Assembly (NCBI GenBank): GCA_900471925.1
Contig: UCGV01000021.1
Span: 1 to 64,000 of the forward strand
Direction: 5' to 3'
Source of the DNA: Hyphomicrobiales bacterium
Lineage (GTDB): Bacteria; Pseudomonadota; Alphaproteobacteria; Rhizobiales; Rhizobiaceae
DNA length: 64,000 bases
Of this stretch, positions 1 through 9,900 are shown one piece after another. A model generated the notes under the pieces. That model worked only from the letters and a program-made list of their open reading frames with translations, was not told the DNA's origin and made no database searches. The translations under genes and the position numbers were made by a program. Within the stretch, counting starts at the first letter, position 1. Each line of letters starts with the position of its first letter.

Positions 1-968
1 TACGTGACCCAGAAGTTGTCAGCATTGCGCGGCACATCCTTGCGCGGGCTGGTGAGCGTGATACGCCCGGCCGGGCTGTCGCAATGAAGGATGATATCGG
101 AGCCGGTCATCTCCGACAGCATGAGACGGACGGGCAGGGCAGCGGTTTCAGGCTGTTCTGCCGATACCGTCATCGATTCAGGCCTCAGGCCGGCCGTGAG
201 ATCCGGACGCCCCTGCCAGCCGGGCAGTTGTTCGACAGGGAGGAAATTCATCGCGGGCACGCCGAGAAAGCCCGCGACAAAGCGGTTTTGCGGCTTGTCG
301 TAGATCGCCTCGGGCGTATCGAACTGCAGTAGGTCGCCGTCTTTCATGACCGCGATCCGATCCGCGAGCGAGAGCGCCTCGGTCTGGTCATGCGTGACAT
401 AGACGATGGTGGCGCCGAGCTGGCGATGCAGTTCCTTGATCTCCGTGCGCATGGCGACGCGCAGCGCATTGTCGAGGTTCGACAGCGGCTCGTCCATCAG
501 GAAGATGGAGCTATTGCGCGCCATGGCACGGCCCATCGCCACGCGCTGGCGCTGGCCGCCGGAAAGCGCACCTGGTTTGCGATTGAGATAGGGTTCGAGC
601 TGCAATGTCTTGGCGACGTCTTCGGCCCGCGCGTTGCGCTCGGCTTTCGCCATGCCGCGCAGCTCAAGGCCGAAGGCAATGTTTTCGCGCACCGTCATGT
701 GCGGATAGAGCGCATAGTTCTGGAAGATCATGGCAATGTCGCGATCCTGCGGAGCAAGATCATTGGCACGCCGGCCGCCGATGTCGATATCGCCATCTTC
801 ACACCGCTCCAGTCCGGCAATCAGGCGCAGCAGTGTGGACTTGCCGCACCCCGAGGGGCCGACGATGACGATGAACTCGCCGGCCTTGATATCCATGGAG
901 ACGCCATGCAGGATTTCGGGACCGCTTGGATAGGATTTGCGGATGTCGCGAAGGCTGATGCCGCTCAT
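1..968 (-). CDS. ugpC: ABC transporter ATP-binding protein, UgpC/MalK type (C-terminus beyond window)
   Basis: This is the ATPase subunit of a CUT1-type importer for glycerol-3-phosphate, glycerophosphodiesters or sugars. Reading the minus strand from ATG at 968 gives 322 residues before the window ends; the family is usually about 350-360, so only the end of the C-terminal regulatory OB domain is missing. Visible motifs are Walker A GPSGCGKST (residues 37-45), Q-loop FQNYALYP, signature LSGGQRQR (135-142), Walker B IFLMDEP (155-161) and H-loop H193. The ATG overlaps the TGA of the upstream phosphodiesterase (ATGA), so the two are translationally coupled. The substrate is inferred from neighbours, because MalK, UgpC and MsmK cannot be told apart from sequence alone. 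Confidence 0.93.
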   Translation of the reverse strand, partial: MSGISLRDIRKSYPSGPEILHGVSMDIKAGEFIVIVGPSGCGKSTLLRLIAGLERCEDGDIDIGGRRANDLAPQDRDIAMIFQNYALYPHMTVRENIAFGLELRGMAKAERNARAEDVAKTLQLEPYLNRKPGALSGGQRQRVAMGRAMARNSSIFLMDEPLSNLDNALRVAMRTEIKELHRQLGATIVYVTHDQTEALSLADRIAVMKDGDLLQFDTPEAIYDKPQNRFVAGFLGVPAMNFLPVEQLPGWQGRPDLTAGLRPESMTVSAEQPETAALPVRLMLSEMTGSDIILHCDSPAGRITLTSPRKDVPRNADNFWVT

Positions 969-1735
969 TGCGTGACCTCCGCGTGCAAGCGGTTGCGAAC
1001 GGCAATCGCAAGGCTTGGCCGGTCTGTCGTGAAGACCTTGACGCCGAGCGCCAGCACCTTCTCGATCTGTCTTGCCGAATGGGCGGCCCAGCAGCCGAAA
1101 TCGAGACCGGCTGCGATGACCTCGGCCATCAGAGCTGAATCGGCCGTATCCACGTGGACACCGATCTCCGGTATATTGTGGGCTTTGGCGACCTCGATCA
1201 CGGCCTTTGTCCCCAGCTGGCGCAGGACCGGCGGGCTGACAAGCCACAGCTTGGGGCGGCCGGTGGCTGCCGACAACGCATCCTGCGATTCGACCATAAA
1301 CGAGGAGAAGATCGTTCTGCCGAGCATCCCGTGGCTCTGGAGGGTTTCGACGACACGGGGCACGAAATTCTCGTAGGGACGGCCATCGACACCGGGCTTG
1401 ATCTCGCAGCGGAAGTCCACGCTGCTATCGGCATAGAGGGCGCAGAGTTCATCGAGCGAGATCGGATGCCCGCCGGCGCCATAGTTGATGATGGCAGTGC
1501 GAATTTCGGCCTCGCTCATAGCGGCGATGGCGCCGCTTCGATCCGTCGTACCGTCGAGCGTCGCGTCATGATGGACCATGATTGCGCCATCGGCTGTCGG
1601 ATGGACGTCGAATTCCACCTCTTCCAACGGCATCTTTGCTGTCGCGGCAAAACCTTGCGGCGTGCTGTCGCCAAATTCGAGAGTGCCGCCGCGGTGCGAA
1701 GCGATGCGTGTCATTGTATGCGTATCCTTGTTCAT
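965..1735 (-). CDS. ugpQ: Glycerophosphodiester phosphodiesterase, UgpQ-like
   Basis: Hydrolyses deacylated phospholipid diesters to glycerol-3-phosphate plus an alcohol, feeding the adjacent importer. The 256-residue product has the GDPD pattern: HRGG near residue 14, the EFD pair (E41, D43) and VHHD (H56), which are the metal and catalytic positions of the TIM-barrel family. ATG at 1735 is the preferred start; a second ATG at 1714 (MTRIASHRGG) is possible. The reading frame stays open further upstream, but that part overlaps the permease gene and looks non-coding. It lies between the UgpE-like permease (2 bp away) and the ATPase (4 bp overlap). There is no signal peptide, so it is cytoplasmic. 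The order permease-Q-C differs from E. coli ugpBAECQ. Confidence 0.88.
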   Translation of the reverse strand: MNKDTHTMTRIASHRGGTLEFGDSTPQGFAATAKMPLEEVEFDVHPTADGAIMVHHDATLDGTTDRSGAIAAMSEAEIRTAIINYGAGGHPISLDELCALYADSSVDFRCEIKPGVDGRPYENFVPRVVETLQSHGMLGRTIFSSFMVESQDALSAATGRPKLWLVSPPVLRQLGTKAVIEVAKAHNIPEIGVHVDTADSALMAEVIAAGLDFGCWAAHSARQIEKVLALGVKVFTTDRPSLAIAVRNRLHAEVTQ

Positions 1736-1737
1736 GA

Positions 1738-2547
1738 TTATTTGACCGCGCCAAGCGTGATGCCGCGCACGAGATGCCGTTCGACCAGCAGGAAGCCGAG
1801 GAGCACGGGCAGCATGCTGAGGGTGCAGGCGGCCATGACGAGCGGCCAGTCGACCAGGCCCTCGCCTGGATTGATGCGATAGAGGCGGGCAAGGCCGATC
1901 TGCAGTGTGTACAGATCTTCCTTGCCGACGGCGACGAGCGGCCAGATGTAATTGTTCCATTCGGTCATGAAGATGTAGAGGCCCATAGAGAAGATGGCGG
2001 GGCGTGCGATCGGTACAATCACCCGCCACAGTACCTGCAACGGCGTCGCACCATCCATATAGGCCGCCTCGTCCAGCGCTTTCGGGATACCCTTGATATA
2101 CTGACGCAGGAAGAAGGCGGCGAAGCCGTTCGAAATTGCCGGCAGGATGAGACCGGCATAGGTATCGAGCAGACCAGCCTTTGCGAGCGTCAGATAGTTG
2201 GGGATCAGGCTGATATGGCTTGGGATCATCAGCGTGGCGACCGTTGCGCCGAAGAGCAGGTTGCCACCACGGAACTGAAAACGGGCGAAGGCGAAGGCGG
2301 CCATGGTAGCGACGGTGATGCCGAGCACCGTCACAAGGCCCGAGACGATGATGCTGTTCAAGAGATAGCGTGCGAAATTATATTCTGCGACGGCCCGGAC
2401 ATAGTTGTCGAGCGTGAACTCGTATTGACCCGTATAGTAGGACTGAGCCGTTTCGAAGGACATCCAGACGGAATAGAGGACGGGCGACAGGAAGATCAGG
2501 CCGGCAATGAGCGCGAGCCCGGTCAGCAGATGGTTCTTACGCTTCAT
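1738..2547 (-). CDS. ugpE: ABC transporter permease, UgpE type (MalG family)
   Basis: Inner-membrane permease of the CUT1 importer, 269 residues, with about six hydrophobic segments beginning at residues 8-27 (LLTGLALIAGLIFLSPVLY). The MalG-type EAA loop that contacts the ATPase is visible as EAAYMDGATPLQVLWRV. The start is taken as ATG at 2547 (MKRKNHLL), overlapping the end of the upstream permease by 11 bp; an upstream in-frame start at 2571 would extend the overlap. It is part of the minus-strand operon 4730 to 1. Confidence 0.92.
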   Translation of the reverse strand: MKRKNHLLTGLALIAGLIFLSPVLYSVWMSFETAQSYYTGQYEFTLDNYVRAVAEYNFARYLLNSIIVSGLVTVLGITVATMAAFAFARFQFRGGNLLFGATVATLMIPSHISLIPNYLTLAKAGLLDTYAGLILPAISNGFAAFFLRQYIKGIPKALDEAAYMDGATPLQVLWRVIVPIARPAIFSMGLYIFMTEWNNYIWPLVAVGKEDLYTLQIGLARLYRINPGEGLVDWPLVMAACTLSMLPVLLGFLLVERHLVRGITLGAVK

Positions 2548-3406
2548 AGTGAACCCTCCTGCCGATGACAAAGGATTTGATCAGCGCCAGCACGATCAGG
2601 AAGATGAAGAGGAGGACGGCAAGCGCCGATCCCCTGCCGATATCGAAAAGGGTAAAACCGACGCGATAGAGCAGGTTGACCAGCATGTCGGTCGCACCTG
2701 CCGGGCCACCACGCGTCATGATGTTGACGATGGTAAAGACCTGAAAGGCTTCGATGACCGAGATCACCAGCAGGAAATAGGTGGTCGGCATGACGAGAGG
2801 CACTGTGACGCGCCTGAACACATGGAAGCGCCGGCCGCCATCGACGGCGGCGGCATCATAGAGTTCCTGCGGCACCACCTGCAGGCCGGCAATATAGATG
2901 ACGATATCGTATCCGAGCTGTTTCCACGTATTGACGATGATCAGGACCCAGAGTGCGAGATGCGGATCCTGCAGCCACTGTATCTTGCCGAGGCCAAGCG
3001 TGGTCAGTGCCGCATTCACCATGCCGTAGTCGGTGGAGAAGACCCAGGAGAAGACGACCGCGATCGAGACGGTCGAGGTTACGGAAGGCAAAAACAGCGC
3101 GCCGCGCAGAAGCCTGGAGGGCAAGGTTTCGCGGACGAGATAGCTTGCGACGGCGAGTGCCAGGCCCAGCCGGATCGGCACGGAGAAAAGTGCGAAGATC
3201 GCCGTGACCTGCAGCGAGTTCCAGAAATCGCGGGAATTCAAAAGCAGGCGGTAATTTTCGAAGCCGACGAAAGGCATGGTCGGCGACAGAAAGTCCCAGT
3301 GCCGGAAGCTGAGATTCACACTGGTGATAATGGGAATATAGGTGAAGACCGCGATGAAGATCATCAGCGGTGCGACGAGAAGATAGGGCGTGAGTTTGCG
3401 CAGCAT
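2537..3406 (-). CDS. ugpA: ABC transporter permease, UgpA type (MalF family)
   Basis: Second permease subunit, 289 residues, with an N-terminal membrane segment (LLVAPLMIFIAVFTYIPII) and five more hydrophobic stretches. The EAA loop is DAAAVDGGRRFHVFRRVTVP. It pairs with the UgpE-like permease to form the translocation pore. It begins 64 bp after the substrate-binding protein gene and overlaps the next permease gene. The family assignment is secure; glycerol-3-phosphate as substrate is an inference from the phosphodiesterase in the operon. Confidence 0.92.
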   Translation of the reverse strand: MLRKLTPYLLVAPLMIFIAVFTYIPIITSVNLSFRHWDFLSPTMPFVGFENYRLLLNSRDFWNSLQVTAIFALFSVPIRLGLALAVASYLVRETLPSRLLRGALFLPSVTSTVSIAVVFSWVFSTDYGMVNAALTTLGLGKIQWLQDPHLALWVLIIVNTWKQLGYDIVIYIAGLQVVPQELYDAAAVDGGRRFHVFRRVTVPLVMPTTYFLLVISVIEAFQVFTIVNIMTRGGPAGATDMLVNLLYRVGFTLFDIGRGSALAVLLFIFLIVLALIKSFVIGRRVHYEA

Positions 3407-3470
3407 GGGACCGGATCAGTTGAGAGGACGGGCCAGTTCAAGGCCCGTCCTCCTGGCTTCAGGGAGAGGC

Positions 3471-4730
3471 TCAGTTGCTGGAGCGTTTGGCTTCTTCGCG
3501 CGTCTGCGCGGCAAAGTCCTTCATCGTCTCCGTGACATCACGCTGGCCGAGCGCCATGGCTTCCCACATCTTGTATTCAGTCGAGCGCATCCAGGTGACA
3601 ACTGGCGGACGGGCACGACCATGGGCGAAATCGAGCTGCTTGATCGCAACATCGATGCCTTGCTTCTTGGCAAGCGCTTCTGCGGCAGCCGGCTGGGCAG
3701 CACTCTTCTTGTTGATCGGCAGGTATCCGGTTGCGGCAAACCAGATGGCGTTGGCCTCCGGTGAGGCGGCGTAGCTGATGAACTTGTAGGCGGCGTCCTG
3801 AACTTCCTTCGGGGAGGTCGACAGGATACCGATACCGGCGCCACCGATCGGAACCGAGCAGACCTTGTTGCAGGGCATCGGGCGGACTTCGAGCTTGTCA
3901 CCGAGCGCCTTTTTGGCGCCACCATAATCACCCGTTGAATTCAGGGAGATGCCGACCTTGCCGGCGAAGAAAGCGTCGCGGCCGACATCTTCGTCGGTAA
4001 CGCCATCGGGCGAGGCAACCTTCTGGTCGTGAACGAGCGAGGCCATCCACTGATAGGCTTCGATCGTGTTCGGGGAATCGAGCAGGATATCGTTGGTCTT
4101 GGAGTCGATCAGCTCGCTGTCGTTGGCCATGACAAGACCCCAGCGGGCAAACTGGCCGGGGGCGGCAATGCCGGTGATGCCTTCAGAGCCGAGCTTTTCG
4201 GTGATTGTCTTTGAAACGGCAAGAATATCTGCGAAAGTCTTCAGCGACGGCTCCGTCGTGAAACCGGCGCGCGCCAGGATGTCCTTGTTATAATAGAGCA
4301 CCGGCGTCGAGGAATTGAACGGGACGATGTAGTTCTTGCCGTTATAGACGCCGACTTCACGGGCATAGTCGTAAAGGTCGTCCTTCAGCGGGTCTGCATT
4401 GAAATAGGGCGTGAGATCGATCAGCGCGCCGCGATCGGCAAAGAGGCCGTATCGCGTCACTTCCATGATGACGGCGTCCGGCGCACGGTTGGCCGGAATG
4501 GCTGCCTGCAGCTTGGCGACGATATCATTGTAATCGCCGACGAACTCGCCTTCGATATGAATGCCGGGATTTGCGCCTTCGAAATTGGCGATGATCTTGT
4601 TGAGCGCATCGCCGGACGACTTGCTGAAGCTGTGCCAGAATTTCACGGTCGTTTCGGCATGTGCTGAACCAACCATGGACATCAGGGCGACCACGCCGGC
4701 GGCTACTGTGTTTTGCAATCTTGATGACAT
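3471..4730 (-). CDS. ugpB: Periplasmic substrate-binding protein, UgpB-like
   Basis: First gene of the operon. The 419-residue product starts at ATG 4730, 5 bp after a GGAG ribosome binding site, and has a Sec signal peptide ending near SAHA-ET (residue 27). The mature protein begins with the typical ABC_sugar fold sequence TTVKFWHSFSKSSGD and ends in a charged helix. The family binds sugars or glycerol-phosphate. Length is close to UgpB (about 438 in E. coli), but the binding pocket cannot be judged by eye. Further in-frame ATGs extend the frame to 4910; they lack a ribosome binding site and would bury the signal peptide. Confidence 0.88.
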   Translation of the reverse strand: MSSRLQNTVAAGVVALMSMVGSAHAETTVKFWHSFSKSSGDALNKIIANFEGANPGIHIEGEFVGDYNDIVAKLQAAIPANRAPDAVIMEVTRYGLFADRGALIDLTPYFNADPLKDDLYDYAREVGVYNGKNYIVPFNSSTPVLYYNKDILARAGFTTEPSLKTFADILAVSKTITEKLGSEGITGIAAPGQFARWGLVMANDSELIDSKTNDILLDSPNTIEAYQWMASLVHDQKVASPDGVTDEDVGRDAFFAGKVGISLNSTGDYGGAKKALGDKLEVRPMPCNKVCSVPIGGAGIGILSTSPKEVQDAAYKFISYAASPEANAIWFAATGYLPINKKSAAQPAAAEALAKKQGIDVAIKQLDFAHGRARPPVVTWMRSTEYKMWEAMALGQRDVTETMKDFAAQTREEAKRSSN

Positions 4731-4794
4731 TGTTTTCTCCTCTGCAAAAAAAATTGCATTCTGTTTGAGCGAGGAGTAGCGCGCGGACGAGACA

Positions 4795-4827
4795 GTTTGT
4801 TGAAGGTTGTGTGAAGGTTGGGTGACG
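4795..4827 (-). promoter_or_regulatory. 11-bp-period triple repeat upstream of ugpB, candidate PHO box
   Basis: Three consecutive 11-bp units on the plus strand read GTTTGTTGAAG, GTTGTGTGAAG and GTTGGGTGACG, 65-97 bp upstream of the ugpB start. PhoB binds direct repeats with exactly this 11-bp period (7-bp unit plus 4-bp spacer), and ugp operons are classic phosphate-starvation genes, including in Sinorhizobium. The match to CTGTCAT is partial, at 4 of 7 positions per unit, so the call rests on period, position and gene content. The rest of 4731-5075 shows nothing else recognisable. Confidence 0.5.
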
Positions 4828-5075
4828 AAATACGCAGGGTTGGTCCGCCCTCGCTGTGCCGGGTTTCCCAGTTGCGTCGGTCTGGTGATCTGCGCGTCAG
4901 CCAATAACAAGGGGACGACGGGACAAACCTCACCAACTTCTGCTTTTAAAAGAGATAAAACGCTCGGCGACGCCGGCGGTGCGCCGCCCTCAAGAGCTCC
5001 ACCTCGGCACCTAGTCAGTCAGTTCGACAAGAAGCCCCGGTATTTGGCAAAAGCAGGCGTTGGAACGCCGTGTCA

Positions 5076-6518
5076 TTAAAGCAACCCGTCTCCACTGTCG
5101 GGAAAATGTACTGAGGGAGCATCGACCTGATGCGGGGCCGCCTCTGCGCCTTCGCCGTATGTCAACGGGTTCGATGGTACATCGACGCTGATCTCCAACC
5201 GTCCAGCCTGAGCGATTTGGTGGTGGTCATCTGCAGACGACATCCCGGCGGACCCACTACCCTTAAACTTTTCCAGGAAGAGGGTATCGTGGGCGATATC
5301 GGTATCGTCAGAGCCATGGCGATGACCTTGGCCCGCCGTCATTGCTGTGCTGTCATGACCGACCGCGGCCGCAAGGTAATTGTTTGCCTGCCCGCCGTCG
5401 CCGACATGAGGTGCATCCAGGGCGGCAAAATTCGCCAAGGCTTCATCGAGAGTAGTGTTGTTCGAAACCGGAAATGTTCCCGCCGCGGCTATTGCGGGAG
5501 ATATGCTCGTTGGCACAACGGAAGACCCGATGACATTGTCATGAAATTCGCCCGAAGCTGGCCTGTCGACCTTTAGGGCTGCGGAGGCAAGATCATCGAA
5601 AATATTGTTATGAATATTGATGTTTTCGCGAACGTAAGAAGGGTTGCCTGCAGCACTGATCGACACACCCCAAATACCGTCGTGAATATGATTTCCGCAG
5701 ATATCATAGTCCCGTGCATTCCCCTGATCACCAAGACCGATGGCGTAGGACCAGCTATAACCGCCATATCCGGAAATATCATTGTTGCGAATTGCTATGG
5801 TCTGACCCGCCTGGGCACTGACGCCAAACCCTCCCCCGACAAGAATGTTATTCTCGATTACGACCTCTTGACCGCGGACAACCGCTATCACGCCTTTGGT
5901 TGTGTCTGAAGCAGTCTGATCCAGCGAGTTTCCCTGAACCAGTACATGACTACTGTCGTTGATCTGCACTGCATCGGCGGCCGCACCCAAGCTGCCGGTT
6001 ACAGTATTGCCCACCAGCGTAACGCCGGTGATCTTGTTCAAGAAAATGCCGTCGCCGTGCACACCGGAAATCTGGCTGTCCTGGACCGTGATATTGGCGC
6101 CGTTCTGGAAAATGATTGAACCAGCCCTGCTTGATGAACCGGCGTTTTCAACTTGCACGTCCCGCACGGTCCAGTTCGAGACATTGCCAGCATATATTGC
6201 CGCGCCGCCGGTATCAGAGATCTTGATACCCTCGACGACGATATTCGATGCGCTGGACGTGTGTATGCCGTCGCCCGTGCTTTGGATAACGGGCGCGGCA
6301 CCCTCGCCATATCTACCGATCGTGATCGGTGCAGCGATACTGCCAGAATATTTGAGATCGAATTGCTCGTTGAATGTGCTTCCAGCGGCAAGAAGTATAC
6401 TGTCTCCCGGCTTCAGCTTTAATGCCTCAACGGCAGACAAACTTGCAAACGCTTCGCCCTGTGTCGTACCAGAATTGCTGTCAGATCCAGTTGCCGAGTT
6501 CACATAATATACTGCCAT
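5076..6518 (-). CDS. Right-handed parallel beta-helix protein, PlyA-like surface glycanase/lyase
   Basis: 480 residues. It opens with MAVYYVNSATGSDSNSGT, typical of parallel beta-helix carbohydrate-active proteins, followed by many short N-x-I/V repeats such as NITVQDSQISGVHGDG and VLVQGNSLDQ that mark helix turns up to about residue 340. It has no N-terminal signal peptide, as in substrates of type I secretion with a C-terminal signal. The last 100 residues are His/Asp/Ala-rich and not helix-like. It is a close paralogue of 32246-33859, sharing the first 340 residues almost position by position, but lacks that protein's C-terminal Rap domain. R. leguminosarum PlyA/PlyB are EPS-cleaving enzymes secreted by PrsDE; the same role is inferred here. 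Catalytic residues cannot be assigned. Confidence 0.8.
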   Translation of the reverse strand: MAVYYVNSATGSDSNSGTTQGEAFASLSAVEALKLKPGDSILLAAGSTFNEQFDLKYSGSIAAPITIGRYGEGAAPVIQSTGDGIHTSSASNIVVEGIKISDTGGAAIYAGNVSNWTVRDVQVENAGSSSRAGSIIFQNGANITVQDSQISGVHGDGIFLNKITGVTLVGNTVTGSLGAAADAVQINDSSHVLVQGNSLDQTASDTTKGVIAVVRGQEVVIENNILVGGGFGVSAQAGQTIAIRNNDISGYGGYSWSYAIGLGDQGNARDYDICGNHIHDGIWGVSISAAGNPSYVRENINIHNNIFDDLASAALKVDRPASGEFHDNVIGSSVVPTSISPAIAAAGTFPVSNNTTLDEALANFAALDAPHVGDGGQANNYLAAAVGHDSTAMTAGQGHRHGSDDTDIAHDTLFLEKFKGSGSAGMSSADDHHQIAQAGRLEISVDVPSNPLTYGEGAEAAPHQVDAPSVHFPDSGDGLL

Positions 6519-6992
6519 TGGATTTCCACCTTCGCTCGTTCCAGCCCCGACATCAGGTTCGAAGGTCTCATGATAATATGGCAGACGCGTGTTTAGATTG
6601 TATTTTTTTGCATAATCAAATTTATGCGTGTTAAAAATTCAATGGAGAGGTGCTCGCCAGCGTATCGGGCTGGCGAGCACCAAGTCAAAAACCATTCATT
6701 TGGGATAGGTTTCGCCAAAAGACCGTACCGTCCCTTGTCCGCAAAGAGATTGCCGGACCGGCGATCGAGGGTCACCAGACTGACGCTGGGGGATATCCCT
6801 TGTCAATTGCGCAGCGTCCGCTCGGCAGGCGCGTTTGATCCCCCAGAGAATTGCGGCCGGACGGATCCGGTCGTTCGGCATAAAGACGTGGGCCGGCTAT
6901 GAAAGAGCCGACCCGCGTGGCGCTTTAAGTTGAATAATTCAGGTGAGCCTCGCTTACGGTCTGGGGTGGCTCTATTCCCCGTTTCGTTTTCC
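6519..6992. other. Intergenic 474 bp between beta-helix and RTX genes
   Basis: No convincing gene. It is AT-rich near 6590-6640, where promoter elements for the beta-helix gene could lie, and it holds the 13-bp inverted repeat described separately. A weaker imperfect hairpin (GGGCCGGCT against AGCCGACCC) lies near 6892-6917, downstream of the RTX stop, and may help end that transcript. Confidence 0.5.
6649..6681. terminator. Perfect 13-bp inverted repeat, hairpin
   Basis: The arms GGTGCTCGCCAGC (6649-6661) and GCTGGCGAGCACC (6669-6681) pair without mismatch around a 7-nt loop. There is no clean T-run directly after either arm, so it may be a weak terminator, an RNA-stability element or a protein-binding palindrome. 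It sits about 310 bp past the RTX stop and 130 bp before the beta-helix start. Confidence 0.45.
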
Positions 6993-9900
6993 TCAGAGAA
7001 AAGCCGCGGCCAATCCATCTGACTGTACAGAGAGTGTCGGCTCAAAAATATCCTTCACCGCCAGTTCGAATTTGTGGCTGGTGGTATAGCCGGTGGCGTC
7101 GGATGCCTCGGCCGTAAAGGAGACAACGTGTGCCGTCTCATAGTCGATCGCGCTCTTTGTCTGGATCTTGTTTCCGACTATTTTGAACAGGTCACCCCCC
7201 TCTGCAAGCCGCCATTTGATTGCGCTTCCTTCGGGGTCGATTGCGGAAAGCAGGCCGACTGACGTGCCGATCGCGACATTTTCGTTGATCGATGTCCTGG
7301 AGAAAGAGAGGTTTGTCGGCGCCTTGTTGGCGGCCGGCTCGATGACATCTTGAATGTTGATCGTAATGTCTTTTTCAACGGTTACTTTTCCGTCCGAAAC
7401 CGCAATCTTGATAATGTATGCTTTCTGCGTCTCATAGTCGAAGTCCTTCGAGGTGACGATGCGATTGCCCTTGATACGGAAGTGGTCTTCAGCACCATTG
7501 ACGAGGCTATAAGAGAGCGTATCGCCATCGGCATCACGAGCACTCAGCAAACCGACAGTGGTCCAGATCGGTGTGTCTTCCTTGATCGCCGTTTTGGATA
7601 AAGCGATGTTGGTCGGTGCGGAGTTTGCATCCGGCGTGAAGTCGCCCGTGACAAAATCATAGACGCCGTTTGAAAACCGGGCAAATTCGACGCCCTCGAG
7701 CCTGTCGAGACCGTCATTTGCACTTTTGATTGTTGTGAAATTGCCGTCGGTCCCGAATACGTAGGACGCAAAGTCTCCAGAAAAGACCGCAGTGTCGATG
7801 CCGTCATTCCCCGAGATTACGTCGTTGCCGCGCCCGCCTTCGAAGCGGTCACCGCTCTCTGTTCCCCAGAAGACATCATTGCCGCTACCGGTTTTCACAT
7901 CGATGCCGGCGTCGCTTCCGGTGACGTAGACCGAACGGTTCCCGAGCTCGTCAGACAGATCCGCGTGCGCGCGATCCGTCAGAAACAGCGAGATCTGGCT
8001 ATTGTCGTAGGCCGCGTCATCAAAGATGGCGATCTTGTCGAAGCTTTCGAACTGCCCTGCGGAGCCCGCTACGGCGTAGCCCTGGGTCTCGAGAATTTCG
8101 AACGCCTTTACAGTCAGCCCCACAAGACTGGAGACTCTCAGCGTATCAGTGCCACTGCCGCCGTCGATGATGGCGGACATTGTTCCGTATGCGGATTTAC
8201 TGATCGTGACGAAGTCATTGCCTTCGCCTCCATCAATATCGAAGCTCTCAGCCGTATTCGACCCATCCCCGTCATAGATTGTATCGTTACCCTTCCCACC
8301 GCGTACAATATCATTGCCAGCATTGCCGTAAATCGTATCGGCGCCGTCCCCGCCATCGAATATGTCACCGCTCTCGGTGCCGTAGAGGACGTCGTTTCCG
8401 CCGCCGGACCTTGCGTCAACACCGGCTGCTGTCCCGGTCAGGAAGACAGATCGACTGCCGAGTTCGTCAGAGAGATCGACGTGACCGTGGTCTATGATGT
8501 TGAGTGAAATTTGGTAATTGTCGTAAGCGGGGTCGTCGTAGATCGTAATCTTGTCGAAAGCCTCGAATTGTGCGGACGAGCCTGTCACAGGAGTGCCCTG
8601 AGTTTCCAGAATTTCGAAGTTCTTGACATTCAAGTCGACCAGGCTTGAGGCCCGCAGAGTGTCGGTGCCCGCGCCACCATCGACGGTTCCCGACCAAGCA
8701 TCAAACTTGACGATGGCAACAAGATCGGTGCCCTCGCCTGCGTCAATGTCGAACGTTTCCGTATCGTCGTAGAAATAACCACCATCTGTAATGGTGTCGT
8801 TGCCTTTCCCGCCGCGAATGACATCGTGTCCTTCGCCGCCAACAAGCGTGTCGTTGCCGTCGCCGCCAACAAGCGTGTCGTTGCCTTCGTTGCCATAGAC
8901 GGTGTTGCTGCCGTTTCCGGCATCAAGAACGTCGTTGCCGGCCGTCCCGACGAGCGTATCGTCTCCGCCGCCCGTCTTCACGTCGAGACCTGAAGCTGCG
9001 CCATTGACGTAGACCGCGCGACTATCCAGTTCGTCAGACAGATCGGCATGCCCGCTGTCGGCCACCGTCAACGATACCTGATAGTTTTCATAGGCCGGGT
9101 CGTCGTAGATAACGATCTTCTCGAAACTCTCGAATTGAGCTGCGGTACCAGTGAACTGGTTACCACCGGTTTCAAGGATTTCGAAATTCCTGATCGTCAA
9201 TCCATCCAGGCTCGAGCCGCGAAGCGTATCCGTGCCGAGACCGCCGTCGACAATCCCGGATGCGGCGTCCCCTTTGTAGACTGTCACAAGGTCGTTGCCC
9301 TCGCCCGCATCAATGTCGAAACTCTCGCCATTTGCCGAATAGTCGCCGTCACTGATCGTATCGCTACCCTTGCCACCGCGGATCGAATCGTTGCCGCTGC
9401 CGCCGTCGATGGCGTCGTTGCCGTCACCTCCAATCAATGTGTCGTTGCCATCATAACCGTAGATCGCATTGGTGCCGTTGCCGGCATCCAAGATGTCATT
9501 GCCAAGCGTTCCGACGAGCGTGTCATCACCGCTGCCTGTTTTCACGTCGATGCTGGAGACGGCGCCGCTGATGTAGACCGCACGATTGCCCAATTCGTCA
9601 GAGATTTCGGCATGCGCGCTGTCTGCAAGAGACAGCGAGATCATGCTGCCGTCATAGTTGGGGTCGTCGTAAATGACGATCTTTTCGAAGCCCTCGAACT
9701 GCGCTGCGGTGCCGGTGACGGTATTTCCGCCCGTTTCGAGAGTTTCGATGTTCTTGATTACCAAGCCGACGATGTTACCGCCAGGGGTCAAGACATCTGT
9801 GCCTGCACCGCCATCCAGGGTGCCTGTCAGTGTCCCGTCGTAGGACGAAAGAAAGATGTGGTCGTCGCCGTCACCGGCATCAATCTTGGTCGAGGAAGAT

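Noticed and set aside
390..1376. 328-residue plus-strand open frame
   Set aside because: Antisense to the ATPase and phosphodiesterase genes, whose motifs are intact on the minus strand.
2507..3535. 342-residue plus-strand open frame over the ugpA permease
   Set aside because: Charged, low-complexity translation without start signals, antisense to a clear membrane permease with the EAA loop.
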